Below are positions 1-9,009 of a stretch of 64,000 nucleotides of DNA, piece after piece. How positions within the stretch are numbered: position 1 is the stretch's first letter; each line of letters begins with the position of its first letter. The notes under the pieces were generated by a model. The model was given only the letters and a program-made list of their open reading frames with translations, did no database searches and was not told the DNA's origin. Position numbers and translations under genes: made by a program. Source of the DNA: Fulvimarina endophytica (GTDB lineage Bacteria > Pseudomonadota > Alphaproteobacteria > Rhizobiales > Rhizobiaceae); contig NZ_QURL01000004.1 in the NCBI RefSeq assembly GCF_003403015.1, positions 124,001-188,000 of the forward strand, in the 5' to 3' direction.

Positions 1-1613
<1,613 letters not shown>

Positions 1614-1617
1614 GATG

Positions 1618-2190
1618 TCATCGTCCCCACATCCTGATCGAGCGCCAGGAGCATTCGTCGAGCATGTAATGCTCGCTGGCCACGCGACCGGCCGCGACGG
1701 TGTTCGTCATGCCGGGTCCGACGAAGAAGAAACCGCATTTGCGGATGATGTGCCGCGAGGCGTCGTTGACCACCCGGCAGGAGACGTCGATGCGCGACAA
1801 CTCCATGGGCCCGAATCCGAAATCGATCATCCGCTGCACGGCTTCGGTCCCGTAGCCCAAGCCCCAGAACTTGCGCGCGAGCCAGTAACCGAGCTCGGCC
1901 CGGCCCTCGCTGATGCCATGGAGCCCCACGACGCCGATGAGTTCGCCGGTGTCGCGCAGGGTCACCGCGAAGATGCGGTTATCGCTGCGGGCGGCCAGAT
2001 CACGGACGAAATCTTCGGCATCCTCGGCATCGTAGGGCCAGGGCACCCGCGAGAGCATGGAGACCACCGCATAGTCCGAGAGGTGGCTCGTGATCGCCGG
2101 AACATCGGCCATGACGGGCTGCCGCAGGACGAGTCGTCTCGTTGCCGGACACTCGCCGTCTTCGCATTCACAGATCACTTCGCCGCTCAT
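1618..2190 (-). CDS. GNAT N-acetyltransferase, RimJ/RimL-like
   Basis: A 190-residue GNAT acyltransferase. It opens with the RimJ-type phrase TRRLVLRQPVMADVPAI, has the central strand LIGVVGLHGI, then LGYWLARKFWGLGYGTEAV, which carries the acetyl-CoA pyrophosphate loop (GLGYGTEA), and ends with NDASRHIIRKCGFF. The start at 2190 is chosen because GGAGG lies 5 nt upstream; the frame stays open further upstream but without a ribosome site. A GNAT gene between rpmA and obgE is common in rhizobia. The substrate is unknown, possibly a protein N-terminus or a small amine. Confidence 0.85.
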   Translation of the reverse strand: MSGEVICECEDGECPATRRLVLRQPVMADVPAITSHLSDYAVVSMLSRVPWPYDAEDAEDFVRDLAARSDNRIFAVTLRDTGELIGVVGLHGISEGRAELGYWLARKFWGLGYGTEAVQRMIDFGFGPMELSRIDVSCRVVNDASRHIIRKCGFFFVGPGMTNTVAAGRVASEHYMLDECSWRSIRMWGR

Positions 2191-2210
2191 AGGAGCCTCC
2201 AGCATAGACG

Positions 2211-2244
2211 AAACAAGGGGAGATGGCGGCCCATCTCCCCTTTT
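2211..2244 (-). terminator. Strong terminator hairpin after rpmA
   Basis: A perfect 12-bp stem (AAGGGGAGATGG at 2215-2226 pairing with CCATCTCCCCTT at 2231-2242) with a 4-nt loop. It is flanked by T-rich sequence on both strands, so it could act in either direction. It lies between rpmA and the GNAT gene and should end or attenuate the ribosomal-protein message. Confidence 0.8.
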
Positions 2245-2326
2245 CGTTTCGCACCGGAGCCCGTCTATCGCGGGTTCTTTCCTGTGCGCCGGGTCGATGG
2301 GACACCGGCGTTCAGGAAGACACCGG

Positions 2327-2596
2327 TCATTCGGCGGCAGCGGCCGCCGGGATAACGGAAATGAACGTGCGTTTATTGGCTTTCTTCTGGAACACCACCG
2401 TGCCTTCGGCGGTAGCGAAGAGGGTATGGTCGCGACCGATTCCCACATTGGCGCCCGGATGCCAGCGCGTGCCGCGCTGACGCACGAGGATATTGCCCGC
2501 AAGAACGTGCTCGTTGCCGAACTTCTTCACGCCGAGACGCTTGGATTCCGAATCGCGACCGTTGCGCGACGAACCGCCAGCTTTCTTATGTGCCAT
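2327..2596 (-). CDS. rpmA: 50S ribosomal protein L27
   Basis: An 89-residue L27. The N-terminus [20 protein letters not shown] is the conserved flexible tail that reaches the peptidyl-transferase centre, followed by [27 protein letters not shown] core sequence and a short alanine-rich tail. AAGGAGAG lies just upstream of the ATG. The gene sits 115 nt downstream of rplU, and this pair is almost universal in bacteria. Full length. Confidence 0.99.
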   Translation of the reverse strand: MAHKKAGGSSRNGRDSESKRLGVKKFGNEHVLAGNILVRQRGTRWHPGANVGIGRDHTLFATAEGTVVFQKKANKRTFISVIPAAAAAE

Positions 2597-2711
2597 CTTG
2601 AACTCTCCTTACCCCGTCTGTCGGGGCCAAAGGGCGTTTCCGACGCCCAAACTATCGAACTTCCACGAAGGCGCGACCCGTTTTCCGGCGCGCGCTCCGT
2701 TCGGCGAACCC

Positions 2712-3014
2712 TTACGCTCCGGCGATATCGGCGACGCGAACCTTGGTGAGGTCCTGGCGATGACCGCGGGTGCGCTTGGAATTCTGGCGACGACGCTTCT
2801 TGAAGGAGATGACCTTCTTGCCGCGCGTGTGCTCGACGATCTCCAGCGTGACCTTGGCGCCGTCCACGAACGGCGTTCCGATCTTGGAGCCGACCATGAG
2901 GACTTCGGCCAGTTCCACCTTGTCGCCGGCTTCGCCGGGGATGCGCTCGATCACGAACTGATCGTCGGCGGTGACGCGGTACTGCTTGCCGCCGGTTTTG
3001 ATGACTGCGAACAT
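2712..3014 (-). CDS. rplU: 50S ribosomal protein L21
   Basis: A 100-residue L21 beginning [14 protein letters not shown]. It includes the typical [19 protein letters not shown] segment and a C-terminal [15 protein letters not shown] block. The frame is open 14 codons further upstream, but the start at 3014 matches the family and has GGAGATAAA in front. It is the first gene of the rplU-rpmA operon. Confidence 0.99.
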   Translation of the reverse strand: MFAVIKTGGKQYRVTADDQFVIERIPGEAGDKVELAEVLMVGSKIGTPFVDGAKVTLEIVEHTRGKKVISFKKRRRQNSKRTRGHRQDLTKVRVADIAGA

Positions 3015-3109
3015 TTTATCTCCGTTCGTCTGATCGGCTCTTTCGACGCATCCCACCGGGACCGTCTCGGGCCGTCTTCTTGTTCAGTCGGGTTTCGTTT
3101 AAGACACTG

Positions 3110-3142
3110 AAAGGCTGGAAGGCGCATGTCGCCCCAGCCTTT
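3110..3142 (-). promoter_or_regulatory. Hairpin in the rplU leader region
   Basis: A perfect 9-bp inverted repeat (AAAGGCTGG at 3110-3118 with CCAGCCTTT at 3134-3142, 15-nt loop) about 95 nt upstream of the rplU ATG. No long T-run follows on either strand. It may be part of an autogenous leader or simply a promoter-proximal hairpin. The rest of 3143-3447 shows no gene that I can support; promoters for the divergent rplU and TadE transcripts should lie there. Confidence 0.4.
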
Positions 3143-3447
3143 CGATCAGGTTTCCTATAGGCAGCACGCGCCCTCGCGTCAAGTCGCGAACGGGCAGAAC
3201 GCATGGGCTTCAAGCCCCTTCGGGCCGGTGGACGATACGAATTTCGCATGGCGAACCCACCGCCGCGACAGCGAGGGCGACAGGGCCGCTGAATCGCTGG
3301 CTTCGAAGGCGGATGACAGCTGCCCGCCTCGGGCGATTTCAGACCCTGTTAATCATCCCGAGCGATCCGATCGCTCCTCCCCGTCCGATTCACCGCTTCT
3401 TGATGCGTTGGCGCCATTTCTCGGATCGTGGAATGGAGTGAGAAGCA

Positions 3448-3981
3448 ATGTCGCAGACCAAGGAGACTGTCCCGACCCGGACCTGGGCGCGCGGGCCGCT
3501 GAAGCGCCTTCGCGACGACCGCAGGGGCGTGGTCGCCGTCGAGAACGCCTTTCTCCTGCTCCCCTTCCTCGTTTTGCTCTTCGCCATCCTCGAAACCGGA
3601 ATCACGCTCGCGGCGAGCGTCGTCCTGGAAAACGGCGTTCACCGGGTCGGCCGCAAGATCCTCACGGGCGAGTTCGCCGGACCCGGCGGGCAGCCCTCGC
3701 GAGAACAGTTCCAGCAGCTCGTCTGCGACGAGATCCCGGTTCTTCTCAAATGCGAGAACCTCAAGATCGATCTGCGCACCTTCTCGACCTACGATCAGAT
3801 CGCGCTCAACTACGATCCCAAGGATCTGAGATACGAGATGGGGTCGGGTGACGAGATCACCGTGCTGCGCGTATTCTACGAGTGGGAATGGATCGTCTCG
3901 CTGCTGCATTCGATCCCGGAGGACGGCGAGCAGGCCAACATTCTCTCGGCCGTGGCCGCGTTCCGCAACGAGCCCTTCTGA
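3448..3981 (+). CDS. TadE-like pseudopilin
   Basis: A 177-residue protein with a charged N-terminus (RLRDDRRGVVAVENAF) leading into one transmembrane helix (about 30-52), which is the TadE layout: RRG, then VE(N/F)A and a hydrophobic segment. The remainder is periplasmic with two Cys (CDEIPVLLKC). TadE proteins are minor pseudopilins of the tight-adherence (Flp) pilus. It is followed 17 nt later by a second TadE-like gene. No other tad gene lies in the window, so the rest of the system must be elsewhere if functional. Confidence 0.85.
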   Translation: MSQTKETVPTRTWARGPLKRLRDDRRGVVAVENAFLLLPFLVLLFAILETGITLAASVVLENGVHRVGRKILTGEFAGPGGQPSREQFQQLVCDEIPVLLKCENLKIDLRTFSTYDQIALNYDPKDLRYEMGSGDEITVLRVFYEWEWIVSLLHSIPEDGEQANILSAVAAFRNEPF

Positions 3982-3998
3982 CGATGAGGTCCAACCCC

Positions 3999-4577
3999 AT
4001 GCCCGATCTCGCAAGCTTGCGCCGCAAGATCGCCGCCTTCGCGAACGCCCGCGACGGTGTCGCGATCGTTGAATTCGCACTGATCGCTCCGGTCCTCATC
4101 CTGCTTTACGTGGGATCGTTCGAGGCGAGCCGGTTCTACGAGGTTTCGCGCAAGACGAACTCGACATCGGAGACGATCGGCGATCTCGTCGGACGCACGA
4201 AGACGGTCAACGTCGCCGAGCTGGACAACATCTTCAACATCGCGAAGGCGATCATGGTGCCCTTCGAGGAGAAGCCGCTCGCGATGGAGATCACGGCCGT
4301 CAATGTCGACAGTAACGGCACCGCAACGGTGGCCTGGTCCCGCAAGAAGGGCGCACCGGGCGGCAAGAGCCTTTCCGGGCGTCCGCGCGGTGTCGCCTAT
4401 GCCCTGCCGAACGACCTCAAGGACAGTCGAAACGCGTTCTTCATCATGGTCGACACGACCTACAAGTACGAGTCGACGCTCAGCCAGACACTGGCCCCGT
4501 CCAGCCTGCAGCTCAAAAAGCAGTACGCGATCCTCCCGCGCCTCTCCGCGACGATCCCCTGCACCGACTGCAACTAG
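3999..4577 (+). CDS. TadE/TadG-like pilus protein
   Basis: A 192-residue protein. The N-terminus ANARDGVAIVEFALIAPVL carries the TadE signature (RxGVAxVEFALIxPVL), with one membrane helix at about 20-42. The periplasmic part ends with a Cys pair (PCTDCN). The start at 3999 has GAGG 9 nt upstream; ATG 3984, almost touching the previous stop, is an alternative giving 5 more residues. Probably co-transcribed with the preceding TadE-like gene. Confidence 0.85.
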   Translation: MPDLASLRRKIAAFANARDGVAIVEFALIAPVLILLYVGSFEASRFYEVSRKTNSTSETIGDLVGRTKTVNVAELDNIFNIAKAIMVPFEEKPLAMEITAVNVDSNGTATVAWSRKKGAPGGKSLSGRPRGVAYALPNDLKDSRNAFFIMVDTTYKYESTLSQTLAPSSLQLKKQYAILPRLSATIPCTDCN

Positions 4578-4585
4578 GCACGAGC

Positions 4586-4604
4586 CCCGGCATGCGAGGC
4601 CGGG
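4586..4604. terminator. Hairpin between convergent genes
   Basis: CCCGGC (4586-4591) pairs with GCCGGG (4599-4604) in the 28-nt gap between the convergent TadE-like and serine-hydrolase genes. It is short and has no U-tract, so it is a modest bidirectional terminator candidate. Confidence 0.4.
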
Positions 4605-4605
4605 T

Positions 4606-5658
4606 CTATCCTTCGCTGCCGGCATCGCCGCCCGCTCGGGCGTCCAGAGTGGCACGGGCCGCGGGAATGATCTCCTGCGATACGAGGGCGTGGAGATCCT
4701 CCCGGTAGCCGGTGCGTCCGGACGGCACGGTTTCGTCGGAGGTGATGGCCACCGTAAGTTCGAGCGACGGAACGACATAGATCATCTGGCCGCCATAGCC
4801 CCATCCGTAATAGGCGTCCTCGCCTGCGAATCTCTCGATGAACCAACCATAGCCGTAGCGACCAGCATGGAAGCGCGACCGCGTGCGCGGTGTCCAGCTC
4901 GCCTCGATCCAGTCTTGCGACACAATGCGCGTCCCGTCGGCAACGACCCCTCCGCGCCGGTAGAGCTCTCCCAGATTGAGCAGGGAGCGCGGCGTCATCG
5001 CGGTCTGGTTGCCCCCAAGATCGATGCCTTGCGGGTCGCGTTCGAAGTCGATCGGCCCGATCCCGGAGCCCGCCAGCCAGTCTCGGGCGATCTCGCGTGT
5101 GGGGCGCCCGCTCGCCCTTGTCAGGACCGCCGAAAGAAGATGCGTCGAGCCGGTGGAGTAGAGCATCGAGCCGCCCGGCTCGTCCACGAAGGGCCGCGAA
5201 AGCGCATCGGCGACCCAGTCCCGGCTGGCGATCCAGGCACCGTAATTGGCACCCGAGGTGCGTTCGAGCCCTGCCTGCATGGAGAGAAGATTGCCGATCG
5301 TGATCTCTTCGAGGCGCGGATCGGGATCAGGGGGAAACTTCGCCTCGAGGAAATCGGCGATGGGCTGGTCCGCATTCTCGATCAGGCCTTTGTCGATGGC
5401 GATGCCGACGAGAAGCGAGATCAGCGATTTCGACGCGGACTTGATGTTGGCGGGCCGGTTCGTCGCATAGCCGCCGAAGCCTTCGTCGACGAGGGTCTCG
5501 CCGTTCACGGCGACGAGCATGGTGCGCAGGTTCGCAAACGATCCGGCCCGGGCGATGGCATCGGCGAATGGCCCGGATGCCCGATCCTGAGCAAAGGCCG
5601 GAAGGCAGAGGCCGGCAGCCGAGGCGGCCGCCATCTGAAGGAGATGTCGTCTGTTCAT
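4606..5658 (-). CDS. Exported class C beta-lactamase-fold serine hydrolase
   Basis: A 350-residue member of the beta-lactamase/penicillin-binding-like hydrolase family. It has a twin-arginine-like signal (MNRRHLLQMAAASAAG, cleavage near AFAQ), the SxxK nucleophile motif SASK in NIKSASKSLISL (near residue 74), a YST triad in place of the usual YxN, and a GWGYGGQM segment near the position of the third motif. Members are esterases, peptidases or resistance enzymes and the substrate cannot be read from sequence. It stands alone, 85 nt downstream of the fbpB-like gene on the same strand and convergent with the TadE genes. Confidence 0.85.
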   Translation of the reverse strand: MNRRHLLQMAAASAAGLCLPAFAQDRASGPFADAIARAGSFANLRTMLVAVNGETLVDEGFGGYATNRPANIKSASKSLISLLVGIAIDKGLIENADQPIADFLEAKFPPDPDPRLEEITIGNLLSMQAGLERTSGANYGAWIASRDWVADALSRPFVDEPGGSMLYSTGSTHLLSAVLTRASGRPTREIARDWLAGSGIGPIDFERDPQGIDLGGNQTAMTPRSLLNLGELYRRGGVVADGTRIVSQDWIEASWTPRTRSRFHAGRYGYGWFIERFAGEDAYYGWGYGGQMIYVVPSLELTVAITSDETVPSGRTGYREDLHALVSQEIIPAARATLDARAGGDAGSEG

Positions 5659-5743
5659 CGCCCTGATCTAGGAACGAAACGGACGGATCGTTATACCCGA
5701 GGGAGTGCGACAAATCCCGCCGGCCCGATCCAGGCCGCCAGCT

Positions 5744-7432
5744 TCATGCCGCCTGCTTCAAAATCGTCCGCGTCAGGGCGATAACCGGCAGGATGCCGAT
5801 GAGGACGATCAGCAGCGCGGCGACCGCGCCATCGTCGAAGGCGGAGCGCGAGGCGCTGGTATAGACGAAGGTCGCGAGCGTCTCGAAGTCGAACGGGCGC
5901 AGGAGGATCGTCGCCGACAACTCCTTCACCGAATCCACGAAGACCAGCATGAAGCCGGTGAGAATCGCGGGCCTCATCAAAGGCAGGAGAACGGATCCGA
6001 GGATCCGGCCCGGGCCGTGGCCGAGCGTTCTCGCCGCGTGGTCGAGATTGGGAGAGAGCTTGGAGAAGCCCGACTCCATCGCCCCGTATCCCATGGCCAT
6101 GAACCGCACGCAGCAGGCATAGACGATCGCAGCGCCGGAACCGGAAAGAAGAAGCCCGGTTGAAACGCCGAAATGGGCGCGCAGAAACGCATCGAGAGCA
6201 TTGTCGAAGGCTGCCAGCGGAATGAGCACGCCGATCGCCAGCACCGTTCCTGGGACGGCATAGCCGAGAGCGCCGAGGCGGACGAGAGCGGTCAACCTGC
6301 CCGATCGCGTGAGGCGGACGCCGTAGCTCATCAGAAAGGCGGCGGCGACCGTCACGAGACCTGCAGCAGAGGCGACGAGTGCGGTGTTACCGACCGCATC
6401 CCAGAGCGCCGGGTTCTGGAACTGGGAGAGCCTGCGCGAGGCGTAGTCGCCGAGGATGTAGGCCGGAATTCCGAAGCCGAAAGCGACCGGGAGGAAGCAG
6501 GCGAGACTGGCGAGCCCGGCCTGTGCGGGTCGCAGCGGCAGGCGGCTCGCCTCTGCCTTGTCGCCGCGCGAGAGCGTGTAGCGCTGCTCGCGCCGCGCCA
6601 TCCTCTCCAAAAGGACGAGACCGACGATGACGACGAGCATCGCAAGCGCGAGTTGCGTCGCCCCGGCGAGATCGCCGCGATTGAGCCAGGTGGAATAGAC
6701 CGAGAAGGTGAGCGTGCGCACGCCCAGAAACTCGACCGCACCGATGTCGTTGACCGTCTCCATCAGCGCGAGCGCGACCCCCACCGCGATCGCCGGTCGC
6801 GCCATGGGAAGCAGAACCTTGAGGAACGCGCCGAGGGGCCCTGCCCCGAGCGTGCGCGCGACATCCGCCGCCCGGCGGCCCTGCATCAGAAAGACCATGC
6901 GGACCGTGAGGAAGACGTAAGGGTAGAGGACCGAGGAGAGGATGAGCACCGCGCCGGGCAAGGAGCGGATTTCGGGGAACCAGTAGTCGCGCCGGGAGGT
7001 GAAGCCGAAGACGTCGCGGATCGCCGTCTGGACCGGCCCCGTGAAGTGCAGGAACTCGGTGACGCAATAGGCTGCGATATAGGTCGGCACCGCGAGCGGC
7101 AGGACGAGAGCCCAGGAGAAGAAGCGGCGCCCCGGAAATTCGAAGCTCGCGGTGAGCCACGCCGTGACGACGCCGACGATGCCGGTGGTGATCGCGACGC
7201 CGATCATCAGGAGGATCGTCACCCGCGTCGCATCGGGCAAGACGGTCGATAGAAGATGGGACCAGCTCTCGCTCGGCCCCGAGGAGACCGCGATGACCAC
7301 GAGGGAGAGGATGGGCATGACGGTCAGAAGCGCGACGAGGCCTGCAACGAGAAGCCAGCGCAGATCGACGCCGCGACGCAACCGGCGCCGGGGCTTCAGA
7401 TCGGGCTTCAGGAAGGAGGCTGTCGCGGACAT
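5744..7432 (-). CDS. Fe(III)-type ABC transporter permease, fused two-domain
   Basis: A 562-residue FbpB/FutB-type permease with about 12 hydrophobic segments and two BPD_transp_1 halves, each ending in a loop that contacts the ATPase (ARTLGAGPLGAFLKVLLP in the first half, ARTLGHGPGRIL in the second). It should carry ferric iron released by the neighbouring binding protein across the inner membrane. It is 233 nt downstream of that gene. No ATPase gene is adjacent, so the import complex must borrow one encoded elsewhere. Confidence 0.92.
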   Translation of the reverse strand: MSATASFLKPDLKPRRRLRRGVDLRWLLVAGLVALLTVMPILSLVVIAVSSGPSESWSHLLSTVLPDATRVTILLMIGVAITTGIVGVVTAWLTASFEFPGRRFFSWALVLPLAVPTYIAAYCVTEFLHFTGPVQTAIRDVFGFTSRRDYWFPEIRSLPGAVLILSSVLYPYVFLTVRMVFLMQGRRAADVARTLGAGPLGAFLKVLLPMARPAIAVGVALALMETVNDIGAVEFLGVRTLTFSVYSTWLNRGDLAGATQLALAMLVVIVGLVLLERMARREQRYTLSRGDKAEASRLPLRPAQAGLASLACFLPVAFGFGIPAYILGDYASRRLSQFQNPALWDAVGNTALVASAAGLVTVAAAFLMSYGVRLTRSGRLTALVRLGALGYAVPGTVLAIGVLIPLAAFDNALDAFLRAHFGVSTGLLLSGSGAAIVYACCVRFMAMGYGAMESGFSKLSPNLDHAARTLGHGPGRILGSVLLPLMRPAILTGFMLVFVDSVKELSATILLRPFDFETLATFVYTSASRSAFDDGAVAALLIVLIGILPVIALTRTILKQAA

Positions 7433-7625
7433 TCGTATGGAGAAACTCTCATGCCGGCAGGATCTGCACCGGCTCGCTCATCGGGCTCGATCGATCCGGC
7501 GACCGGGTGCAGGATGATCGCGGGCCGATCTTCGAAGCCAGCGGGACCGGATTGCCCGCACCGGCAGGGAGTGCGCAGGCGGGAAACGATCGTCAAGGCG
7601 TCAAAGGCTGCCTTCTGCAGCAAGT

Positions 7626-7657
7626 GACCGGCCGTCCACCGAAGAGGACGGCCGGTC
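7626..7657 (-). terminator. GC-rich hairpin after the iron-binding protein gene
   Basis: A perfect 12-bp stem (GACCGGCCGTCC with GGACGGCCGGTC) around an 8-nt loop, starting 8 nt after the binding-protein stop codon. There is no U-tract. It is more likely an mRNA 3'-stabilising or attenuating hairpin between binding protein and permease than a full terminator. Confidence 0.6.
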
Positions 7658-7665
7658 TCGAAGGA

Positions 7666-8709
7666 TCAGCTCTGCGGGCCGCCGTCGTAGGACACCTCGT
7701 CGACGATGCGCGAGGCCTCGCCGCGATGGCTCGCGACGTCGGACAGGGAGATGTCGTCCATCTGGAAGTCGCCGAAGCTCTTCACGAGATCCGAAGTCGG
7801 GATGCCCTGCTCGAGCGGATACTCGAAGTTGATTTCCGCATAGATGCGCTGGGCCTCGTCGGATGCGAGGAAGTTCATCAGCTTGACGGCATTCTCCCGA
7901 TTAGGCGCGTTCTTGGCGAGAGCGACGCCGGAGATGTTCGCATGGGTCTTGCCGTTGTCGAAGGTCGGCATGATCACCTTGATGGCGTTCGCCCACTCCT
8001 TCTGCTCGGGCTCTTCCTCATTGGTCGCCATCTTGCCGACGTAATAGGTGTTGCCGAGAGCGATATCGCATTCACCGGCGAAGATCGCCTTGGCCTGGTC
8101 GCGGTCGCCGCCTTCGGGACGCCGTGCCAGATTGTCCCGAAGTCCCGTGACCCATTCGCGCGCGGCATCCTCGCCGTAATGCTCGATATAGGCCGCGATC
8201 AGCGCGACATTGTACTGATGCTGGCCCGAGCGGGTGCAAAGGCGCCCCTTCCACTCGTCCGATGCGAGATCCTTGTAGCTAATCTGGTCGGTGTCCACGC
8301 GATCCTTCGAGGCATAGACGACGCGGCCGCGGGCCGTCAGGCCGAACCACTGGTGGTCGGCATCCTGAAACTCGGCCGGAATGAGCTCGTTGATCTCCTC
8401 GCCGGTCACGGCCTGCGTCACGCCCGCCTGCTTGGCGGCGTCGAGAGCGCCGACATCGACGGTCATGATGACGTCGGCGGGAGAATTCGCACCCTCGGCG
8501 GAAATGCGCTGCTCCAGGCCCTTGTCGATGAAGATCGTCGCCGTGGAAAGACCCGTCTCCTCGGTGAAGGCATCGAGCACCGGCTGGATCAGCTCGGGCT
8601 GACGCGAGGTGTAGATATTGACATCGGCAGCGGAGGCGATTGCCGGGCTGAAAGCGGCAAGCCCGCCGGCTGCCAGGATTGTGGCGGCTGAAATCGTCGT
8701 TCGGGTCAT
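7666..8709 (-). CDS. Periplasmic ferric-iron-binding protein (FbpA/FutA/AfuA type)
   Basis: A 347-residue ABC substrate-binding protein with a Sec signal (about 1-25, AIASAAD cleavage). The mature start DVNIYTSRQPELIQPVLDAF is diagnostic for FbpA/FutA ferric-binding proteins, and a later NTYYVGKM region resembles the part of these proteins that carries the tandem tyrosine ligands. The start at 8709 precedes the signal peptide; the open frame continues upstream without homology. A consensus Irr box lies about 160-175 nt upstream, which supports an iron role. Operon with the fused permease. Confidence 0.92.
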   Translation of the reverse strand: MTRTTISAATILAAGGLAAFSPAIASAADVNIYTSRQPELIQPVLDAFTEETGLSTATIFIDKGLEQRISAEGANSPADVIMTVDVGALDAAKQAGVTQAVTGEEINELIPAEFQDADHQWFGLTARGRVVYASKDRVDTDQISYKDLASDEWKGRLCTRSGQHQYNVALIAAYIEHYGEDAAREWVTGLRDNLARRPEGGDRDQAKAIFAGECDIALGNTYYVGKMATNEEEPEQKEWANAIKVIMPTFDNGKTHANISGVALAKNAPNRENAVKLMNFLASDEAQRIYAEINFEYPLEQGIPTSDLVKSFGDFQMDDISLSDVASHRGEASRIVDEVSYDGGPQS

Positions 8710-8867
8710 CGGGTGTTTTCGGACTCCATGAAGGGCGAAAGCCGGTCGATCGGCGTGGATGGGGCGGATGGTGGCCGGAAGGCTCACCGGCGCCGTGCCT
8801 GGTCCATGTGCCCGAGGATTTTCACACGCACAAGCCGGATTTCGAAAAAGCTCAGCAAAAACAAGTA

Positions 8868-8884
8868 TTTAGAATAATTCTAAA
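8868..8884. promoter_or_regulatory. Irr/ICE box
   Basis: TTTAGAATAATTCTAAA is a perfect 17-bp dyad that matches the iron-control element TTTAGAA-N3-TTCTAAA bound by Irr in Hyphomicrobiales. It lies upstream of the ferric-binding protein gene. The spacing of about 160 nt to the ATG leaves room for the promoter downstream, so activation by Irr under low iron is plausible. The rest of 8885-9009 shows no gene. Confidence 0.8.
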
Positions 8885-9009
8885 GTCGGAATTCCTCGCT
8901 CACGCGAAAAATTCCGAAGTCGTTTGAAGGGCCTAGCCCGGTGGGCCCCTAACAAAATCGGACGAACACATTCATGTTATCGGCAGCCCGATTTCAGCCG
9001 CCCCATGTC

